Notes: generated from the sequence alone by a model not told the origin. 34,751 nucleotides of DNA from JANRKB01 sp033763695 (GCA_033763695.1 JANRKB010000046.1:1-34751); one strand, 5' to 3'; positions 25,114 through 33,085 are shown, numbered from the stretch's first letter. A program made the numbers and translations.

Positions 25114-26489
25114 CGTGTACGAGCAACTCGACCGGTTCACGCCGCACGCTGCGCTTCGCCGCGCTCGCACTCCTTGCCGCCTGCGGCTCCGCCTCAGCGC
25201 AGATCCAGATCGGTGATCCAGTTCCGCACCAGTTCGTCGCACGCATCGTCGTCGGCGGCGACATCAACAACGTCGCGCTGACCCACGGCCTCACCCTCGC
25301 CCGCCAACTCAACGACGATCGTGTCTATCTCCTCGAGGGCTTCGTCGGCGACGATGACGAATCCGAACTCGCCGAACTCGAAGGTGACGACGAAGTCGAA
25401 AGTGTCGAGAAGAATCGCTACGTGGGCGGCCCCGAAGGCAACACGCAGAGCTTCTTCATGAGCGCCACGCCGCAGCTCATTGATACCCAGCCCGTCGTGC
25501 CCTTCCTCCAGATCCCCGCAGCATGGGGCTACAGCGACGGCACAGGCATCACCGTCGCCGTGCTCGACACCGGCGTCGCGCCTCACCCGCGGATCGCGTC
25601 ACGCATCCTCACCACCGGCTACGACTTCATCCTCGACACGCCCGGTGCTGTCGAAGTCCCCCAAGGCGTCGACACCAATGGCGACGGCATCGTCGATCAG
25701 TTGTTCGGCCACGGCACCTTCGTCTCCGGCCTCACCAACCTCGTCGCTCCCGGTGCATCCATCCTGCCTGTCCGCGTCCTCGACAGTGACGGCGTCGGCA
25801 CATCCTTCAGCGTCGCAGCCGGCATTTACCACGCCATCGCCAACGGCGCCAAGGTGATCAACCTCAGCCTTTCGACCCCCGAGAAGGACGAGGCCATCGA
25901 CATCGCGATTCAAGAAGCCGAAGCCGCGGGCGTCGTCGTCGTCGCGTCGGTGGGCAATGACAACTCGCACGCCAAACGCTACCCCGCGGGCAACACGCAC
26001 GTCGTCTCCGTCTCCGCCACCGCGATGGACGACGTCAAGGCCCCGTTCAGCAACTACGGCTCATACGTCGAGATGAGCGCGCCCGGCATCGACCTTGTGA
26101 GCCTCATGCCCAATGGCGGCTACGCCATGGCCAGCGGCACCAGTTTCTCCGCTGCCCTCGTCAGCGGCACCGCCGCCCTCGCCCGCTCCGCCTTCCCCAG
26201 CGAGACTCCCGCCGAAACCCGCGCCCGCTTGCTCTCCCGCGGCCCATCCGTCGACGGCGTCAATCCCGGCTACCACGGCCAGCTCGGCCACGATCGCGTC
26301 GCGCCCCTCGCCGTCGTTCAGTCATGCCTCGCCGACTTCAACAACGACACCTTCCTCGACTTCAGTGACTTCGATGCCTTCGTGGCCGCGTTCGAAGGTG
26401 GCCTTGCCACCGCCGACGTCAACTTCGACGGCTTCCTCGATTTCACCGACTTCGACACGTTCGTTGTCGCATTCGAGGCTGGGTGCTAA
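25110..26489 (+). CDS. Secreted S8 subtilisin with Cys-bracketed EF-hand tail ending in Gly-Cys
   Basis: The 459-residue product begins with a signal sequence. It could be cut as a lipoprotein (LAAC at 21-24) or at ASA/Q. Residues about 37-105 look like an I9-type propeptide (HQFVARIVVGGDINNVALTH, ELEGDDEVESVEKNRY). The peptidase domain spans about 125-400 with a complete triad: Asp153 in VLDTGVA, His201 in FGHGTFVSG and Ser345 in SGTSFSAALVSG. The oxyanion Asn is Asn283. The final 54 residues are two EF-hand-like loops, DFNNDTFLDFSDFDAFV and DVNFDGFLDFTDFDTFV, with a Cys before the first and Gly-Cys at the end. The start overlaps the CHAT stop (ATGA), with GGAAGG upstream. Two peptidases of different class are thus translationally coupled. 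Confidence 0.93.
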   Translation: MTCTSNSTGSRRTLRFAALALLAACGSASAQIQIGDPVPHQFVARIVVGGDINNVALTHGLTLARQLNDDRVYLLEGFVGDDDESELAELEGDDEVESVEKNRYVGGPEGNTQSFFMSATPQLIDTQPVVPFLQIPAAWGYSDGTGITVAVLDTGVAPHPRIASRILTTGYDFILDTPGAVEVPQGVDTNGDGIVDQLFGHGTFVSGLTNLVAPGASILPVRVLDSDGVGTSFSVAAGIYHAIANGAKVINLSLSTPEKDEAIDIAIQEAEAAGVVVVASVGNDNSHAKRYPAGNTHVVSVSATAMDDVKAPFSNYGSYVEMSAPGIDLVSLMPNGGYAMASGTSFSAALVSGTAALARSAFPSETPAETRARLLSRGPSVDGVNPGYHGQLGHDRVAPLAVVQSCLADFNNDTFLDFSDFDAFVAAFEGGLATADVNFDGFLDFTDFDTFVVAFEAGC

Positions 26490-26516
26490 GCAGTCCGCGC
26501 CATCCGCACTTTCACA

Positions 26517-26834
26517 TCAGCCGCGCGGAGGCGGCTCCGCGTCCTTTGTCGCCTCAAACTGACCCCACACGTCGCCGTGGACGACCGTGTAGCTCAGCGA
26601 GCCATCATCCACATCCACATCCGGCAGCATCGTGTCGTCCAGGCTGCGCAGCAGCGGCTCGACATCCGCCTCGCGCCACCCTGCCGCTGAGAACAGAAAC
26701 ACCGTGCCCGTCACATGCCCGTTGCCCAGGTAGTGCACATCCACCGCGGCCACATCCTGCCCATCGCGCACCGCGATGAACCGCTCCGAACTCAGCGTGC
26801 GCACCAGCCGCTTCCACGTAATCGTCGTACTCAA
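26517..26834 (-). CDS. Small protein of unknown function coupled to a DUF4236 gene
   Basis: The 105-residue acidic soluble protein starts at TTG 26834, with GGAGG seven bases upstream. It contains SSERFIAVRDGQDVAAVDVH, GNGHVTGTVFLFSAAGWREA and DGSLSYTVVHGDVWGQFEAT. I do not recognise the family; the alternation suggests an alpha/beta fold. Its start overlaps the stop of the DUF4236 gene as TTGA, so the two are translationally coupled and probably work together. The much longer open frame to 27317 is noise. It converges with the subtilisin operon after only 27 bases. Confidence 0.7.
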   Translation of the reverse strand: MSTTITWKRLVRTLSSERFIAVRDGQDVAAVDVHYLGNGHVTGTVFLFSAAGWREADVEPLLRSLDDTMLPDVDVDDGSLSYTVVHGDVWGQFEATKDAEPPPRG

Positions 26835-27085
26835 GCAAACACCTCCCGCGCAGCCAGAGCCAGCGCGGCCAGCCCCGTCACGCCCACGAGTACGATCGCA
26901 CACCCCGAACGCCCCGTGCGATAGCCCACGCCCGTCCCCGGCAGTGACAGATTCGTGTACCGCTTCCCGCGCGCTGAGATCCCCGTCCGAAACCCGCGGC
27001 CACCCACGGAATAGCCAACGCCGGACTTGCTCATGTTGACCCGGAACGGGCCGAGCGACACCGATTTGCGGTAGTAGAAACCCAT
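26831..27085 (-). CDS. DUF4236-domain small membrane protein
   Basis: The 84-residue product matches the DUF4236 pattern: MGFYYRKSVSLGPFRVNMSK, SGVGYSVGGRGFRTGISARG, and the GTGVGYRTG turn. A single hydrophobic segment (AIVLVGVTGLAALALAA) ends the protein. The family occurs widely in bacteria and has no established function. The N-terminal beta part followed by a C-terminal anchor is usual. The ATG at 27085 has only a weak GGGAA upstream. The stop overlaps the next gene's TTG start. The 256 bases upstream hold no gene that I can support. Confidence 0.85.
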   Translation of the reverse strand: MGFYYRKSVSLGPFRVNMSKSGVGYSVGGRGFRTGISARGKRYTNLSLPGTGVGYRTGRSGCAIVLVGVTGLAALALAAREVFA

Positions 27086-27341
27086 GAGTGCGTTCCCGAA
27101 CGCGTTGTGCGATGTTCAAAGAGAGACCGGCCCAGATCTTCGCACGTTGTTGGCCGCGATGCAATTCGATCGCGTGCGATTTCCCAGAAGCGTGCCGGCG
27201 AGCGCGTTCGCACACATTCACACGGCATGAGCAACCGCGCGTTCGGTCTGTTGTGAAGCGTCGTCGTCCGCGAGTCCGACGTGCACGCTTCAGCAAGCGA
27301 GCTGTCGGGCTGCGCACGCCTCGCCATTCGCCCGGAAGTGC

Positions 27342-29540
27342 TTACTCGCCGGTGACTCTCACGCTCTGGCTTGCCGGTTTGCCAAAAGCTTCTGGGTGGA
27401 GATACCTGCCTCGGTCGACTGCGGGCTTCTCAACGGTGTTGGGAATGCGATTCTTCTCCGCCCACGCATCCTTTCGGATTCCCGTGACCTGCCACGACAC
27501 TTCGACGCCGCCGCGCGAAGTCCGGACGGTGAACCGGTTGTCGTTGATCTTGCGGACCACCTTGGCCCAGACGAAAACGTCGTCTGTATCAGCCTCGTCA
27601 ATCACCGTGAGCTGATAGCGAAAGTCGCGGTTGAGTGCCTCGAAATAGTCAGGCAGCGTAATCGTCGCGTAGCCCTGATCGTTGGTCGTGACGTTGCCGT
27701 TGTAGACGTTCATCATGTCGGGCGACTCGACGAACGAGTGGTAGAGGTACTTGTTCTCGGGGTCCAGCGGGTGGTCGATCTTGAAGGAACCGCCACCTTT
27801 GGTGAGCGTGCCGGTGACGCTCAAGCCATTTGCGTCCAGCGTCATTCGCGCGATGAGACCGACGCCGTCCGGGCCGGGCTCGGTAAACCACTTGAACGGC
27901 GCGTTCGTCGTGACCATCCGCATCCACTGCCCATCAACCAGCGAGTAAAGGCCCAGATCGCTGGTGGCATTGATCGCGGGGTTGCCGCGCTGGATGACAC
28001 CGTTGGCGATGCGCACGCGTCCGTTGACATCCAGCGTTTGGATCGGGAGATTGTTGTTGACGCCCACATTGCCGGCAGAGTCGATACGGAGTCGCTCAGC
28101 GAGCGTGGCACCGGCGATGTTGGTGAACACGTCAGGCTGGTCGGACTGGGCGAAGATGATCGGCTGGTTCGCCGCGGACGCGATCATGGGGAGGAAGCCC
28201 GATTTTTTGACGATTCCCAGCCGCGGACCGTTCTGTGCGTCGAGGCCGAAGGCGAGGTTGTCTTGACCGTTGCCGCCGATCAGGACGTTACCGGCGACGT
28301 GCAAGCGCTGGGCGGGAGCGGCGACGTTCACACCCAAACTGCCTCGAACATCAGTGTTGCCCGCGATGGTGAGCAAGTTGGAAGGGTTGCTCGTGCCGAT
28401 GCCCACGCCGTTGACCCCGATGTTGAGCATGGAGGTACGGGTGGCGGGCAGCACGAAGGTGCGGAACATGTAATCACGGAAGTCGGGGCCGTTGGTGCGT
28501 CCGCCGGGGTAGCTGTTCGCGTCCGAGGCGCTGATGTAGATGGGGGCTCCGCCGATGGTCAGACGGAGGGTGTAGCGCTCGCCTGCGACGACGACGATTT
28601 GACTCAGGATGTTGGCGTTGACCCATGCGCCCGTCCCCGCGTCAACGAACGTGATCGACGCACTGCCCAGCAAGGGCCCGCCGATGCCTTCACCGGCATA
28701 GATCTGAAGGGTTGCGGCACGCGACTGCCGGCTGACGCCGGAGGCTCCATTGAAACTGACGATGGTGAGTTGTCCGTTCTGGCCGGCGGTGAAGGACTGC
28801 CAGAGGTCGTTGCCGCTGCCGAAGGAATTCTGCACGTCTTGCTGCTGATCCGGCGTTGCTCCGGCCCCGGTGCGAAGATAGCCGACGACGTCGAACAAGC
28901 TTGTCGGCGTCGTCGTGCCCACACCCACCTGGCCTGCGAACGTGTTGACGCTTTGTCCAAATGCGTTGGGGACGTCTGTGCGGACCGCCGCCGCCGGAAG
29001 GCGACCCGCGTCGAGTGTGCCAGAGGTGAGGTTGGCGGCGTTGGTGAAGAACGTTGGCGGCTGGCCGTTGAGGCTCGTCGCGTTGTTTGCCGTCAGCGCG
29101 TTGTTTGCAGTCTGCGCCGTCGCCGCGCTGCCCGCGGTGAGTGCGTAACTCGCGTACGGCGTCGCCGTCAGTTCCTGCCTCGGCGAGAGGACGGTGTACC
29201 CGCTGCTGTCGGAGCAGTCGAGCCCTGTGTCGGGCCGGACTTCGATCTCAAGGAAAAGTTCTTCGCCCGTGAAGACCGCGCCAAAGTCCAGCGCAGCGGT
29301 GAACACGCCGCCGTTGATCGCAACATTGTCGCGGCACAGCGTCGCGCCGATCTGTGTGCCCCCGAGCTCGCTGTCGTAGAGGCGGAATCGCAGGTCATAC
29401 GCGCCCGAAGCGGATGCGCCGCCTGACGCCAGTTCGCCCTGGTATGTGAAGGAGGTGGTCAGAGGTGTCTGGGCCGTCGCCGTGGCCGCGAGAAAAACAC
29501 CTGCCCAACTGGCAATGGCGCGAAGCAGAGCGTGTCGCAT
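27342..29540 (-). CDS. Large secreted fibre-like surface protein
   Basis: The 732-residue product has a signal peptide (about 1-23, ending ATA/QT). The N-terminal domain, about 25-150, reads TSFTYQGELASGG and AYDLRFRLYDSELGGTQIG, a common start of secreted repeat proteins. A glycine/asparagine-rich middle includes VGVGTTTPTSLFDVVG, IGVNGVGIGTSNPSNLLTIA and VGVNNNLPIQTLDVNGRVRI, which are beta-helical fibre-type repeats like those of phage tail fibres. The last 130 residues form a distinct conserved module (FKIDHPLDPENKYLYHSFVE, then DYFEALNRDFRYQLTVI and VSWQVTGIRKDAWAEKNRIP) seen in such proteins. The ATG at 29540 has GGGGA upstream. A good promoter lies about 70 bases further on. Its role is likely structural or adhesive at the cell surface. 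Confidence 0.8.
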   Translation of the reverse strand: MRHALLRAIASWAGVFLAATATAQTPLTTSFTYQGELASGGASASGAYDLRFRLYDSELGGTQIGATLCRDNVAINGGVFTAALDFGAVFTGEELFLEIEVRPDTGLDCSDSSGYTVLSPRQELTATPYASYALTAGSAATAQTANNALTANNATSLNGQPPTFFTNAANLTSGTLDAGRLPAAAVRTDVPNAFGQSVNTFAGQVGVGTTTPTSLFDVVGYLRTGAGATPDQQQDVQNSFGSGNDLWQSFTAGQNGQLTIVSFNGASGVSRQSRAATLQIYAGEGIGGPLLGSASITFVDAGTGAWVNANILSQIVVVAGERYTLRLTIGGAPIYISASDANSYPGGRTNGPDFRDYMFRTFVLPATRTSMLNIGVNGVGIGTSNPSNLLTIAGNTDVRGSLGVNVAAPAQRLHVAGNVLIGGNGQDNLAFGLDAQNGPRLGIVKKSGFLPMIASAANQPIIFAQSDQPDVFTNIAGATLAERLRIDSAGNVGVNNNLPIQTLDVNGRVRIANGVIQRGNPAINATSDLGLYSLVDGQWMRMVTTNAPFKWFTEPGPDGVGLIARMTLDANGLSVTGTLTKGGGSFKIDHPLDPENKYLYHSFVESPDMMNVYNGNVTTNDQGYATITLPDYFEALNRDFRYQLTVIDEADTDDVFVWAKVVRKINDNRFTVRTSRGGVEVSWQVTGIRKDAWAEKNRIPNTVEKPAVDRGRYLHPEAFGKPASQSVRVTGE

Positions 29541-29898
29541 GGCAGTCCCCGTCGAGTGAAAGCACAAACTCATCGACCGACGGAAGCCACTTCCGCCGCA
29601 GATGTACGCAACACAAAATACCAGTGCCTCGGCGAAGGTGTCAATCGTTTCTCGACAGGCTGCGCGATCACGAAGGAGTTTCGCTCGCGCGACGAATAAG
29701 TCCGCTTCGCCGACACCGTCTCGTCGTCGGTCCAGTTCGATCGTGCAAGGTCCGCTTGCGCGAGAACCTTGGCCGCGCGGGCAACGCAACGCGGCAAAGT
29801 GCCCCGCTTGAACCAGAGTGGGCCGACGAAGAACAGTCGCTCGCTATGACGCAGTGTGTCCGTCGTGCGGCGGGCTCACCACGACACGCAATGCAAGT
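29541..29898. other. Intergenic stretch of 358 bases
   Basis: It lies between two minus-strand genes for secreted proteins. It contains a promoter for the fibre-like gene. Close to the end of the PEP-CTERM gene there is a six-pair hairpin (GTCGTG with CACGAC on the minus strand) lacking a U-tract. I see no gene. Confidence 0.5.
29615..29644 (-). promoter_or_regulatory. Sigma-70-type promoter of the fibre-like gene
   Basis: On the minus strand TTGACA (29644-29639) and TATTTT (29620-29615) are 18 bases apart. A start site near 29608 would give a leader of about 68 bases before the ATG at 29540. Confidence 0.65.
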
Positions 29899-31323
29899 TC
29901 ATCGCTCACGCCTGCGACGCGTCGCGCCGAGCCCTGCGAGCGCGAGAAGCACCAACGTGCCCGGCGCGGGGACTTCACTGGGGTAGAAACTCAGACCCGC
30001 GCCCGAATAGCCGACGTCGTAGAGATCGTCGGCCATCAGATCGCCGTCGCTGCCGAGGCGGAGCCAATCGGAGCCGCGGAGTTCGAACGAGAGATTGAGC
30101 GCGTCCATGCCGCCGTACATCGAGACGAGTTGGCTGATCTGCCCGTCGTCGAGCGCGACGCGAAGTTCGCCGCCGCCGGAGCCGACGCTCGTGGCGAAGT
30201 CGCCGAGGAACAGGTCGTTGATCCACACGCCGATCGGACCGGTGACGAGCCCCTCGGACATGGTGATGAAGACCTCAGGCGGCAGATACCGCGTGTTGCC
30301 GGGGTCGTTGGCAATGGCGACTGCCGGCATGGTGAGGAACGACCACTCCTCGTCGCCCATCTCAACGTCGAGCGTCGTGCGACCGGGGCCGAGCAGTTTG
30401 CCGCCGCGGGGCATCAGCGGAGCCGCATTCGCTTCAAGATCCTTTGAAACGGTCTGATAGAACCCGTGTCCGCCGAGGAAGAGGTTGACTGTTTCCTTGC
30501 CCGCGTTCTTCGCCAGTTCCGTCTTCAGGCTCGTCATCGCCGAGGTGAAGTTGCTCTTTGAACCCGCGCCGGAGAACTTGTCATCTGCGTCCTTGGTGTC
30601 GTAGTAGTACTTTTTTGTCTTGGGGTTCAGCTTCTTCACGAGCGTGTTTGTGAGAGAGTCGTAGAGTCTGGTTGAGGCATATTCGTCGTAGGAATCGTCA
30701 GTGGCGCCAAAGAACTGCACGAGGTGATTGCCCGCGTTCCCGCCATTGAGGGCCGCCTTGCCGTCGGCACCTTGGCTGATCTTCTTCGGGTGCTTTCCAA
30801 CACTCGCGGTACCGTTGAAGTCTGGGTCCGCGTCAAATGCGGTGCCGACGTTGGAAAAAAACGCGTCAAAGGTCTGCGAGTTATCCCAGTTGTAGGCCGC
30901 CGTGTGAGCACTGAACGCCGTGAACCCGGCCAGAAACTCTTTAGGGGTTTTCTGTAGACGTCCGAAGTTGGGGGATTGCTTGTTCGACAGGAGCGACTGC
31001 GTGGTCTTGTTGAACTCGCACGCGGCGCCGATCGCGTAGTTGAACGACGGCGTGTTCGCCTCCGCGGCCTTGATGAGCCCGCCCGACGCGCACCACAGTC
31101 CGAAGATGTTCACCTGTTTGGCATCGGCCAAGTTGTCAGACATCACCTTCATCAACTTGGTGTGCGAGAAGAGACGCCGCTCCGTCGAGTTGCCGATCTT
31201 CTCACGCGTGATGATGCCGGTTTGCTTGCCGTCTTCATCGCCTCGTCCCAGCGCAGGCTGCACCAGCACCAACGCTGCCAACGCGACTCCGACTCTCGTC
31301 ACTCGATGAATGCGCTGGCTCAT
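29899..31323 (-). CDS. Secreted PEP-CTERM protein with possible caspase-fold motifs
   Basis: The 474-residue product has a signal peptide (about 1-27, ALG/RG). It ends with a PEP-CTERM-like tail: VPAPGTLVLLALAGLGATRR and on into an Arg/Glu cluster. Two short segments recall clan CD cysteine peptidases. VNIFGLWCASGGLIKAA near residues 71-87 carries Cys78, and TVNLFLGGHGF near 278-288 carries His286. The segment before the second, FFGATDDSYDEYASTRLYDS and the helices after it, resembles the first half of a caspase-like domain. The order is reversed compared with caspases, where His precedes Cys. The last 150 residues before the tail are a beta-rich domain with repeated acidic turns. The ATG at 31323 has GGGAG upstream. 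It may alternatively be a non-catalytic surface protein. Confidence 0.8.
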   Translation of the reverse strand: MSQRIHRVTRVGVALAALVLVQPALGRGDEDGKQTGIITREKIGNSTERRLFSHTKLMKVMSDNLADAKQVNIFGLWCASGGLIKAAEANTPSFNYAIGAACEFNKTTQSLLSNKQSPNFGRLQKTPKEFLAGFTAFSAHTAAYNWDNSQTFDAFFSNVGTAFDADPDFNGTASVGKHPKKISQGADGKAALNGGNAGNHLVQFFGATDDSYDEYASTRLYDSLTNTLVKKLNPKTKKYYYDTKDADDKFSGAGSKSNFTSAMTSLKTELAKNAGKETVNLFLGGHGFYQTVSKDLEANAAPLMPRGGKLLGPGRTTLDVEMGDEEWSFLTMPAVAIANDPGNTRYLPPEVFITMSEGLVTGPIGVWINDLFLGDFATSVGSGGGELRVALDDGQISQLVSMYGGMDALNLSFELRGSDWLRLGSDGDLMADDLYDVGYSGAGLSFYPSEVPAPGTLVLLALAGLGATRRRRER

Positions 31324-31525
31324 GCGTCTTGCTCCCTGCGATGCCCCAGTGTCACATGTTCTGCGCGGCCTGACAACAGAAATCTGCATGCTTCATCAAA
31401 CCTACATGGAGCCACCCGAGCCACGCGTTGTCTCGGTGGTCCGCTTTGGATGCGACGAACGTCCGCACGACTTGACCCAACGTCGTCCGCGCCGATGGAG
31501 CCCACATCTTCTGAGCCGGAATCGG

Positions 31526-31555
31526 AAAAACAAAAAACCCCCGCCGAAGCGGGGG
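31526..31555 (-). terminator. Rho-independent terminator of tRNA-Glu
   Basis: On the minus strand a perfect seven-pair stem CCCCCGC/GCGGGGG encloses a TTCG tetraloop. It is followed by TTTTTTGTTTTT. It starts four bases after the tRNA 3' end. Confidence 0.93.
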
Positions 31556-31558
31556 CAA

Positions 31559-31633
31559 TGACCCCGATGGGATTCGAACCCATGTCCCCACCGTGAAAGG
31601 GTGGTGTCCTGGACCAGGCTAGACGACGGGGCC
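31559..31633 (-). tRNA. tRNA-Glu (anticodon TTC)
   Basis: The acceptor stem GGCCCCG pairs with CGGGGTC (one G-U), with discriminator A. The anticodon stem CCACC/GGTGG encloses CTTTCAC, giving TTC. The T arm is ATGGGTTCGAATCCCAT. CCA is not encoded, and a strong terminator follows. On the minus strand, TACACT about 86 bases upstream could be a -10 element, without a clear -35. Confidence 0.96.
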
Positions 31634-31847
31634 AGATTGGCGGCATCGAACCGCAGGGGCCAAGGGTCGGGGGCCGACCGGGCCAGCAAAGAATCTCGTA
31701 GGCGGTCAGGACGGGGCAAGTGTAGCGGTTGAGCAGGCGGTTTCCACGTCCCGCCACAACCGGGTGCCGTCGCATCCGCCCACCGCCCCCCGGGAATAAC
31801 CCCCGGAACTACCCGGGTCGGGCTCCAGTTGCGCCTTTCCGAAGCCG

Positions 31848-32216
31848 ATGAACCGGGCGATGCTCTACGTGAAGCAAAACGCTTCGGTGGTCGGGCGGTT
31901 GCGTCGTTTCGGCGTGCCGGTTTTGGCCTTTACCCTTCTCGTCGTCGTCGGCCGCCAGTTCACGCCGCGCACTTCGATGGCCAACATCCAGTCCGACGCA
32001 GGACTCCCCGCCGGCTCGCTGGTCGGCGAGACATACCTCGTTGAACTCGTCGTCACCTCGATGGGGCCGCGCTTCAACGTCCGCTCATCCAGCGGCCGTC
32101 TGCTCGCCGCGCAGCTCGACAAGGACCAACTGGCCCGCGAGTTCCCGCAGCTTGATTTGAAGAACGCCACCGCGGGCACGCTCATGACCGCCGAGCAGCA
32201 TCAGCCGCAGGACTGA
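31848..32216 (+). CDS. Small single-pass membrane protein, unknown function
   Basis: The 122-residue product has one hydrophobic segment at about residues 22-36 (FGVPVLAFTLLVVVG), preceded by a basic stretch (RLRRF). It is therefore inserted with the C-terminus outside or exported. The remainder includes GSLVGETYLVELVVTSMGPR and KDQLAREFPQLDLKNATAG, which I cannot assign to a family. The ATG at 31860 is an alternative start. It lies alone between tRNA-Glu and the convergent pterin synthase gene. Confidence 0.65.
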   Translation: MNRAMLYVKQNASVVGRLRRFGVPVLAFTLLVVVGRQFTPRTSMANIQSDAGLPAGSLVGETYLVELVVTSMGPRFNVRSSSGRLLAAQLDKDQLAREFPQLDLKNATAGTLMTAEQHQPQD

Positions 32217-32254
32217 TCACGTACCGCGCGGCCCTGCTCACCCCGCGGCCCTTT

Positions 32255-33085
32255 TCATCCCGGATACGTGCAGCTTGTCCGATCCGTTTCCCACACGGTG
32301 ATCGCACGCAGCGTCGCACCATGCGCCGCGATCGCCGGCCCAAGCCGCTCGAAGAACACGCGTGCAATGTTCTCGACCGACGGGATTGCCCCGCCCGCCG
32401 TGGCAAACTCCGCCGTGTCCAGATTCAGATGCTTGTGGTCAAACGGCTCGATCAGCTCGCGCTGCACGATCTCTTCCAGTTGCACCAATGAGAACCCGTC
32501 CGCTTGCCCGCCGTCCTTGGGCAGCGGCACCGCCACCAGCGGCTCAAACTGATAGTTGTGCCCGTGCCCGCTCGGGTTGTTGCACTTGCCAAACGCGCGA
32601 CGATTCTCCTCGTCGCTCAGCCTCGGCGCATGAAGCCGATGTGCCGCGGCAAAGTCAAACCGTTGACGAAGCATCGCAACCGTCCGATCCGCAACGTGCA
32701 TGGCCACTCCATACGTTGGCGTCAGTTTCCACTCCAGCGACTCAAGCGACGCACCGCCCGATCCACCTCTGTTCGACGCCGCGATCGCTTCGCTCAGTGC
32801 CGCGACCAACGCGGGCATCAGCTCCGCCGGTTCGATGCTCGCATCTCGATGACACGCATCAACAATCCGCGGCATCACCGTGGCCCGCACCGCTTTGTCG
32901 ATCGTCTTGATATCAATCAGATACCCCGTGCGTTCATCAATCTGCCCGGCGCAGCGCACCGTCACTTCATAGTGCCGACCAAGCCCGCGCATCGCGGGCG
33001 AGCCTGCAAAACCATTAGGCCCCGCCGCCGTCTCAAAAGACGGGTCATTGACCGCAAAGCGTACAATTCGTTCCAGGGTCGCCAC
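32255..33085 (-). CDS. Fused double 6-pyruvoyl-tetrahydropterin synthase homologue
   Basis: This 276-residue protein holds two copies of the T-fold PTPS/QueD unit. The C-terminal copy, from about residue 150, has the full active site: FDFAAAHRLHAP, Cys168 in GKCNNPSGHGHNY with zinc His174 and His176, FDHKHLNLD, PSVENIARVFFERL and ITVWET. The spacing Cys-x5-His-Gly-His is that of true 6-pyruvoyl-tetrahydropterin synthases rather than QueD (Cys-x3). The N-terminal copy is degenerate: GLGRHYEVTVRCAGQ and GYLIDIKTIDKAV keep the fold, but the Cys and zinc ligands are gone. The start is uncertain. I use the GTG at 33085; the frame continues to a TTG at 33253 without recognisable sequence. The product would be a cytosolic enzyme of tetrahydropterin metabolism acting after GTP cyclohydrolase I. 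Confidence 0.82.
   Translation of the reverse strand: MATLERIVRFAVNDPSFETAAGPNGFAGSPAMRGLGRHYEVTVRCAGQIDERTGYLIDIKTIDKAVRATVMPRIVDACHRDASIEPAELMPALVAALSEAIAASNRGGSGGASLESLEWKLTPTYGVAMHVADRTVAMLRQRFDFAAAHRLHAPRLSDEENRRAFGKCNNPSGHGHNYQFEPLVAVPLPKDGGQADGFSLVQLEEIVQRELIEPFDHKHLNLDTAEFATAGGAIPSVENIARVFFERLGPAIAAHGATLRAITVWETDRTSCTYPG

Noticed and set aside
27396..29426. 676-residue plus-strand open frame opposite the fibre-like gene
   Set aside because: It is the antisense of a gene with a signal peptide, promoter and recognisable modules; composition is not protein-like.
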